64,000 bases of DNA from Levilactobacillus tangyuanensis (GTDB lineage Bacteria > Bacillota > Bacilli > Lactobacillales > Lactobacillaceae), in assembly GCF_003946545.1 (NCBI RefSeq), contig NZ_RHOA01000006.1, positions 1-64,000 of the forward strand, in the 5' to 3' direction. Under the pieces are notes generated by a model, which saw nothing but the letters and a program-made list of their open reading frames with translations, did no database searches and was not told the origin of the DNA. Position numbers and translations under genes: made by a program. Below, piece by piece: positions 60,551 to 64,000 of this stretch (its first letter is position 1; the number at the start of each line of letters is the position of its first letter).

Positions 60551-60895
60551 ATGTGGATGCGTCAATCTTCGCTTGTTCGTCAGCTTATGAAGCAGAATTG
60601 TTGGCCATGGTTGGTTAGTGGCCTGGTGGCCATGACAATTTTAGCCAGTGGGAGTCCCGCGGCGTTGGCCGACTCGACCACGCCCGTGGAACCCACCACG
60701 GTGACGCAACCCCTCACCAAGAGTCCCCGGCCGAAGGCATCGATTATCCCGCTGGCTGCTCACAAGGCGACCCCCTCTGTGGCGGTCACACCCGAACGAT
60801 CAAACATACCGTTAGTTGGCCTGGCCTTGCCCCTACTGGCCCTCTTCATCCTCGACCTGTTGGAACGAGATAATCAGCATAAGAATTTTAAATAA
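60551..60895 (+). CDS. Small secreted, membrane-anchored protein
   Basis: A 114-residue protein with a signal peptide (NCWPWLVSGLVAMTILASG, cleavage near ALAD), a Pro/Thr-rich extracellular part and a C-terminal membrane segment (IPLVGLALPLLALFILDLL) with a charged tail. There is no LPxTG motif, so it is not an obvious sortase substrate. GAGGAGG is 7 nt before the ATG at 60551; the longer frame is not needed. It is convergent with xylR. Function unknown. Confidence 0.68.
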   Translation: MWMRQSSLVRQLMKQNCWPWLVSGLVAMTILASGSPAALADSTTPVEPTTVTQPLTKSPRPKASIIPLAAHKATPSVAVTPERSNIPLVGLALPLLALFILDLLERDNQHKNFK

Positions 60896-60903
60896 CCCAA
60901 CTC

Positions 60904-60947
60904 AAAAAAGCGTGTCCCAGGATTTCACTCCCCGGGACACGCTTTTC
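60904..60947. terminator. Bidirectional terminator, small secreted protein / xylR
   Basis: AAAAGCGTGTCCC pairs perfectly with GGGACACGCTTTT, with T-tracts on both strands. Confidence 0.9.
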
Positions 60948-60954
60948 ATTTGGC

Positions 60955-62148
60955 CTAACCCACCGGTTCGGTGGTTGGTCGTTCAAAGTTTAATTCATAA
61001 TTATCCAAGCCGAGGACGCGATGCGTGATCAGCGAACACCCGCCCAAGACCGTTGCCAGTCGGGCATTCTGCGTCACGTCGATGGTCACGTTATCATTGG
61101 CCAGTGTTTGGTAAACGCCACGAATCTGCTTCAACAGATCCGGGATTTCCTCAATCAGCGGCGAGTTCAGGAAGAACGCGTCGGGATCGAGTGTCTTCAT
61201 CGTATTGTAGATGAGGCCGCCAATGGCCGTTGAGAAAGCCTTCAGAATGACCAGGGTCTCGGGATCTTCCTCGCGATAGAGCCGGACAATGGCATCGCGA
61301 TCCAGGTTCTTCAGGCCCTTTTGTTCCTCAACCTTTTGAATGATGGCATCTTCCGAGCTAATGTCCTCGGCGTGCATGGGTCGCGGATCACCGTTGGCAT
61401 CCATGGCGATACTGGCCACGGAACGCCCGATTTCACCGGCATCCCCATGTTCCCCCCGGAAGAGGTCGCGGTGCAGGATAATCCCGGCCCCGATCCCCCG
61501 GTGAATACTGATGGTCACGGTGCTGTTCAGGCCATGGGCCCCGTTGAAGTCGCGTTCATAGATCGCGGACAGATTGGCCTCGTTTTCCAAGACAACTGGC
61601 ACCTGGTAGGCCATCGAGAAGATTTTCTCCAGGTCGACGCCATCCATGTCGATAAATGGTGAGGTCTTTACCTGGTTATTCAAGACGATCCCGTGCACGG
61701 AGAAGCAGATGCCCAACAGACCGTTGCTGGTGGTATCTTGCTTCTGAATCTGACCGATGTACTCATTGATGCGGTCAACCATCTCATGAATCGTCTTACC
61801 CTTGGTATCAATACGGTCGTACTTGGACACGCGACCATTAAGCCGGGTCACCAGGGCGTGTAGGTGCCGATAGCCCAGGTCAAAGGTCAGCGTGTAGCCA
61901 TAGTCCTGGCTGATCTCGACCAGCGTTGGCTTACGGCCACCCGCCGTTGAGGCCTCACCTAGTCCGAGTTCCGTCAAATAACCCGCCGACATTAAGGTGT
62001 TGTATAGCGATGACACCGTGGACTTGTTGAGATTCAGCTGATGTGAAATCTCAATCCGCGATGTGGGGTGATTATTAAAGATTTGTTGCAGGACAAATTT
62101 CAAATTTTGATCATGTAATTGATTGCGATTCATACTCCGGCGAACCAT
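60955..62148 (-). CDS. xylR: Xylose-responsive ROK-family repressor
   Basis: A 397-residue regulator with an N-terminal winged helix-turn-helix (SRIEISHQLNLNKSTVSSLYN near residue 30) and a ROK-type sugar-binding part. The usual ROK Cys cluster (CxCGxxGC) is absent: the region after EHGDAGEIGRS has no Cys, so the zinc site is lost. GAGGAGG lies before the ATG at 62148. It is expected to bind the GTTGGTTGA-type operators before xylA and the symporters and to leave them on binding xylose. An operator-like site and a cre site precede its own gene. Confidence 0.92.
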   Translation of the reverse strand: MVRRSMNRNQLHDQNLKFVLQQIFNNHPTSRIEISHQLNLNKSTVSSLYNTLMSAGYLTELGLGEASTAGGRKPTLVEISQDYGYTLTFDLGYRHLHALVTRLNGRVSKYDRIDTKGKTIHEMVDRINEYIGQIQKQDTTSNGLLGICFSVHGIVLNNQVKTSPFIDMDGVDLEKIFSMAYQVPVVLENEANLSAIYERDFNGAHGLNSTVTISIHRGIGAGIILHRDLFRGEHGDAGEIGRSVASIAMDANGDPRPMHAEDISSEDAIIQKVEEQKGLKNLDRDAIVRLYREEDPETLVILKAFSTAIGGLIYNTMKTLDPDAFFLNSPLIEEIPDLLKQIRGVYQTLANDNVTIDVTQNARLATVLGGCSLITHRVLGLDNYELNFERPTTEPVG

Positions 62149-62270
62149 TTGATTTCCTCCTCGTGGATTGACAAGCCCCTGGCCCGCCCATTTCATTCAG
62201 TTAGTATTTTGATAATACCAACTAACTAAGCTAATAGCAACAACTTTAGTCTCATTGTGTTGTAAGCGTT

Positions 62271-62307
62271 CTCAGAGACGTTGCCTGGTTCGATGAACCA
62301 ACCAACT
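62271..62307. promoter_or_regulatory. cre site and operator-like sequence upstream of xylR
   Basis: TGTAAGCGTTCTCA (62271-62284) is a good cre. CCTGGTTCGATGAACCA then ACCAACT (62286-62307) contains a TGGTTC/GAACCA palindrome and one operator half-site. Both could give autoregulation and catabolite repression. The rest of 62149-62412 holds no further feature I can support. Confidence 0.6.
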
Positions 62308-62412
62308 CAAGTATCACCCCGAGCCCGCAATAAATCAACCGTTTTACCTAATTTACCTGAATTCCCGTCGATCCCGGTAAAATTTCGAATTCAGCGCAAA
62401 AATTTTTGACCG

Positions 62413-62441
62413 AAAAAAACGCTCGACCGCAGCCGAGCGTT
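62413..62441 (-). terminator. Terminator of the aldo/keto reductase at 62450
   Basis: On the minus strand AACGCTCG pairs with CGAGCGTT and T7 follows. Confidence 0.9.
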
Positions 62442-62449
62442 CCGCCAAT

Positions 62450-63292
62450 TTAATCATGGACCTTCAATTCTAAGATGCGTTTAACATCGGCCGCCGTCCG
62501 CCGCTCCTTGTCGTTGCGTTCCAGGTCGGTGATGGCCGTCATGTCACTCGGCAACAACTCGAAGTCAAAGGCGAGCTTGTTATCCAGCAGTCGTTGTTCA
62601 TGAACCGTTTTCGGAATCACGACAATCCCGCGTTGCATCAACCACCGCAACATTACCTGCGCGGTGGTTCGCCGATACTTGGCGGCAATCTTCTCTAACA
62701 CGGGGTTATGGAAGACATCGTGCCGACCCTGCGCCAACGGTCCCCAGGCCTCCGCCTGAATCTTATTATTACGCAGATAGTCCACCGTCGCCGTCCGTTG
62801 CCGGAAGACGTTCAATTGAATCTGATCGACTGCCGGCGTCACTTCGTTAAAGGCCGTGAACGCCGCCAATAACGGTGGATCGAAGTTGGCCACGCCGATG
62901 GCCCGAATCTTGCCAGCATGGTAGAGCTCCTCCAACGCCCGCCAGGCACCATAGACATCGCCAATCGGCAGATGAATCAGATAGAGGTCCAGGTAATCGA
63001 GGCCGAGGCGATCCAGTGAGTCCTGAAACCCCCGCTTGGCACCTTCGTAAGTCATATCCTGAACCCAGAGTTTCGAGGTGACAAAGATTTCTTCGCGGGG
63101 AATCCCACTTTCCTTGATGGCCTCGCCAACGGCCGGCTCATTCTGATAGGACGCAGCCGTATCGATTAACCGGTAACCATCCTTGAGGCCGGCTAGAACC
63201 GTCTCTTTGGTTTTTGCCAGATCCCAGATTCGAAAGACCCCGAGACCCATTTGGGGCATCTCGACCCCATTATTAAGTTTGACTGTTAACAT
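62450..63292 (-). CDS. Aldo/keto reductase
   Basis: A 280-residue AKR with GYRLIDTAASYQNE near 40 (Asp, Tyr), FVTSKLWVQD near 70 (Lys) and YLIHLPIGD near 105 (His). NPVLEKIAAKYRRTTAQVMLR and VIPKTVHEQRLLDN are normal. AAGGGGG precedes the ATG. It shares the general plan of the AKR at 43491 but is a separate subfamily member. It may reduce aldoses or alpha-keto aldehydes. It is followed on the same strand by its own terminator and preceded by the arsC gene (27-nt gap), so these could be one transcript. Confidence 0.9.
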   Translation of the reverse strand: MLTVKLNNGVEMPQMGLGVFRIWDLAKTKETVLAGLKDGYRLIDTAASYQNEPAVGEAIKESGIPREEIFVTSKLWVQDMTYEGAKRGFQDSLDRLGLDYLDLYLIHLPIGDVYGAWRALEELYHAGKIRAIGVANFDPPLLAAFTAFNEVTPAVDQIQLNVFRQRTATVDYLRNNKIQAEAWGPLAQGRHDVFHNPVLEKIAAKYRRTTAQVMLRWLMQRGIVVIPKTVHEQRLLDNKLAFDFELLPSDMTAITDLERNDKERRTAADVKRILELKVHD

Positions 63293-63319
63293 TGGGCGTT
63301 CCCCCTTAAATCGTCATTC

Positions 63320-63748
63320 TTAGTCGGCGGTATCCTCAGGCCAGGCCGCGATCAACTGCCGCACATGGGCTTCAATCTCATCCCGCACCTGCCGAAAGAC
63401 GGCCATGATCGCCTCGTCATCCCCGGTCGCTTGCGCCGGGTCCGGGAGCGCCCAATGCAACTTGGCCACACTGGGTGGCGTGACGGGACAACGGTCACGT
63501 GCATCCCCACACAGCGTCACGACAACATCGCTTGCCATCAGGTAATCCGCATCGATGAGCTTGGATGTCTGCTGCGAGATGTCGATACCAACCTCCTGCA
63601 TGACGGCAACCGCCCGCGGATTGAGACCGTGGGTTTCGATGCCAGCACTGGCAACTTGCCAGTCTGCGGGTGCAAACTTACGGGCGAAGCCTTCAGCCAT
63701 TTGACTGCGACACGAGTTACCGGTACAGAGGAAATATAGTTGGGCCAT
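63320..63748 (-). CDS. arsC: Arsenate reductase / low-molecular-weight phosphatase-like protein
   Basis: A 142-residue protein with the P-loop [15 protein letters not shown] near the N-terminus, and the second Cys pair CGDARDRCP near 82-90, which matches thioredoxin-coupled ArsC rather than plain LMW phosphatases. It would reduce arsenate to arsenite with the three-Cys relay. GGAAGGTG precedes the ATG at 63748. No arsR or arsB is visible in the window. The aldo/keto reductase follows by 27 nt. Confidence 0.85.
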   Translation of the reverse strand: MAQLYFLCTGNSCRSQMAEGFARKFAPADWQVASAGIETHGLNPRAVAVMQEVGIDISQQTSKLIDADYLMASDVVVTLCGDARDRCPVTPPSVAKLHWALPDPAQATGDDEAIMAVFRQVRDEIEAHVRQLIAAWPEDTAD

Positions 63749-63833
63749 AAGAACACCTTCCATTATATAAGAATTATTATCTCCAGCTTACCAGTCTTTA
63801 GCCGACGATGCAGGTCAAATTCGATTTTTCCAG

Positions 63834-63859
63834 CAAAAAGGCCGGAATAACTCCGGCCA
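63834..63859 (-). terminator. Terminator of rarA
   Basis: On the minus strand GGCCGGA-gttat-TCCGGCC followed by T5. Confidence 0.9.
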
Positions 63860-63875
63860 CTCGTTTACGTCATAA

Positions 63876-64000
63876 TTAGTCACGATGTTCCTGATGCCAC
63901 TGCTTGATGTAGTCGATACGCGCCTTGAACCGCGGCTCGCGACCCTGGTCCGTGGGATGGTAATACTCATGGCCCTTCAGCATCGGTGGCATGGTATCCA
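63876..64000 (-). CDS. rarA: C-terminal end of replication-associated recombination protein A, cut by the window edge
   Basis: The last 40 residues of a minus-strand gene are seen: MPPMLKGHEYYHPTDQGRE followed by PRFKARIDYIKQWHQ. This is the typical RarA/MgsA C-terminal form (LPDxLKG-xxYYxPTxxGxE). RarA is an AAA+ ATPase acting at stalled replication forks. Identification rests on this short segment only. Confidence 0.6.
   Translation of the reverse strand, partial: DTMPPMLKGHEYYHPTDQGREPRFKARIDYIKQWHQEHRD

Overview
The window is chromosomal DNA of a fairly GC-rich Lactobacillaceae, most likely a Levilactobacillus (L. brevis group). The grounds are strong Shine-Dalgarno sequences with many TTG/GTG starts, a xylA-xylB-sugar porter-xylR region, CcpA-type cre sites, a tyrosine-type T-box before an NhaC-family transporter, and two MntH transporters. 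I identified it from the sequence alone. No rRNA, tRNA, CRISPR array, prophage or insertion sequence was recognised.

Layout. 1-6.4 kb: an aminotransferase divergent from a LysR regulator, a small sigma-factor operon with DUF1659 and DUF2922 proteins, and a secreted protein that may be related to helveticin J. 6.6-8.8 kb: a LexA-box-controlled operon of a Y-family DNA polymerase, an unknown small protein and a YolD-like protein. 9.6-14.6 kb: a MacB-type ABC exporter and a TPP-riboswitch-controlled thiamine salvage operon, thiM-thiD-thiE. 14.6-24.7 kb: two short-chain dehydrogenases, fetA-fetB, a cluster-less RlmD, a DUF368 protein, glpK and an EndoIII-like glycosylase. 24.9-29.5 kb: amidotransferase, YczE-like protein, hydrolases and a tyrosine phosphatase. 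30.2-34.1 kb: purB divergent from purA-guaC, with PurBoxes. 34.2-36.2 kb: four paralogous small secreted proteins. 36.6-40.8 kb: a duplicated mntH-usp module. 41-48 kb: T-box/NhaC, aldo-keto reductase, potassium channel and an M20 peptidase. 48-52.5 kb: PEBP protein, UspA, YfhO and DUF1801. 53.5-62.2 kb: the xylose regulon (two symporters, xylB, xylA, xylR) with XylR operators and cre sites. 62.4-64 kb: aldo-keto reductase, arsenate reductase and the end of rarA.

The most unusual feature is a family of about 17 intergenic elements, labelled Y1-Y17 here as a working name. Each folds as a composite stem closing two hairpins, usually with a further hairpin at the 3' end. Copies differ in sequence but keep pairing through compensatory changes. 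The 3' end of most copies faces the nearest gene. Several intergenic regions hold a divergent pair (minus copy, plus copy), usually with an intrinsic terminator between them. Many plus copies lie between a stop codon and the terminator of a minus-strand gene. One copy has lost exactly the two internal hairpins.

Other points worth attention are a candidate small RNA with several C-rich loops (about 29585-29786), a second structured RNA candidate (about 19919-20063), an uncharacterised structured leader before mntH, and signs of an iron-sparing, manganese-centred metabolism: RlmD lacks three of the four cluster cysteines, the EndoIII-like enzyme lacks its cluster, and mntH is duplicated.
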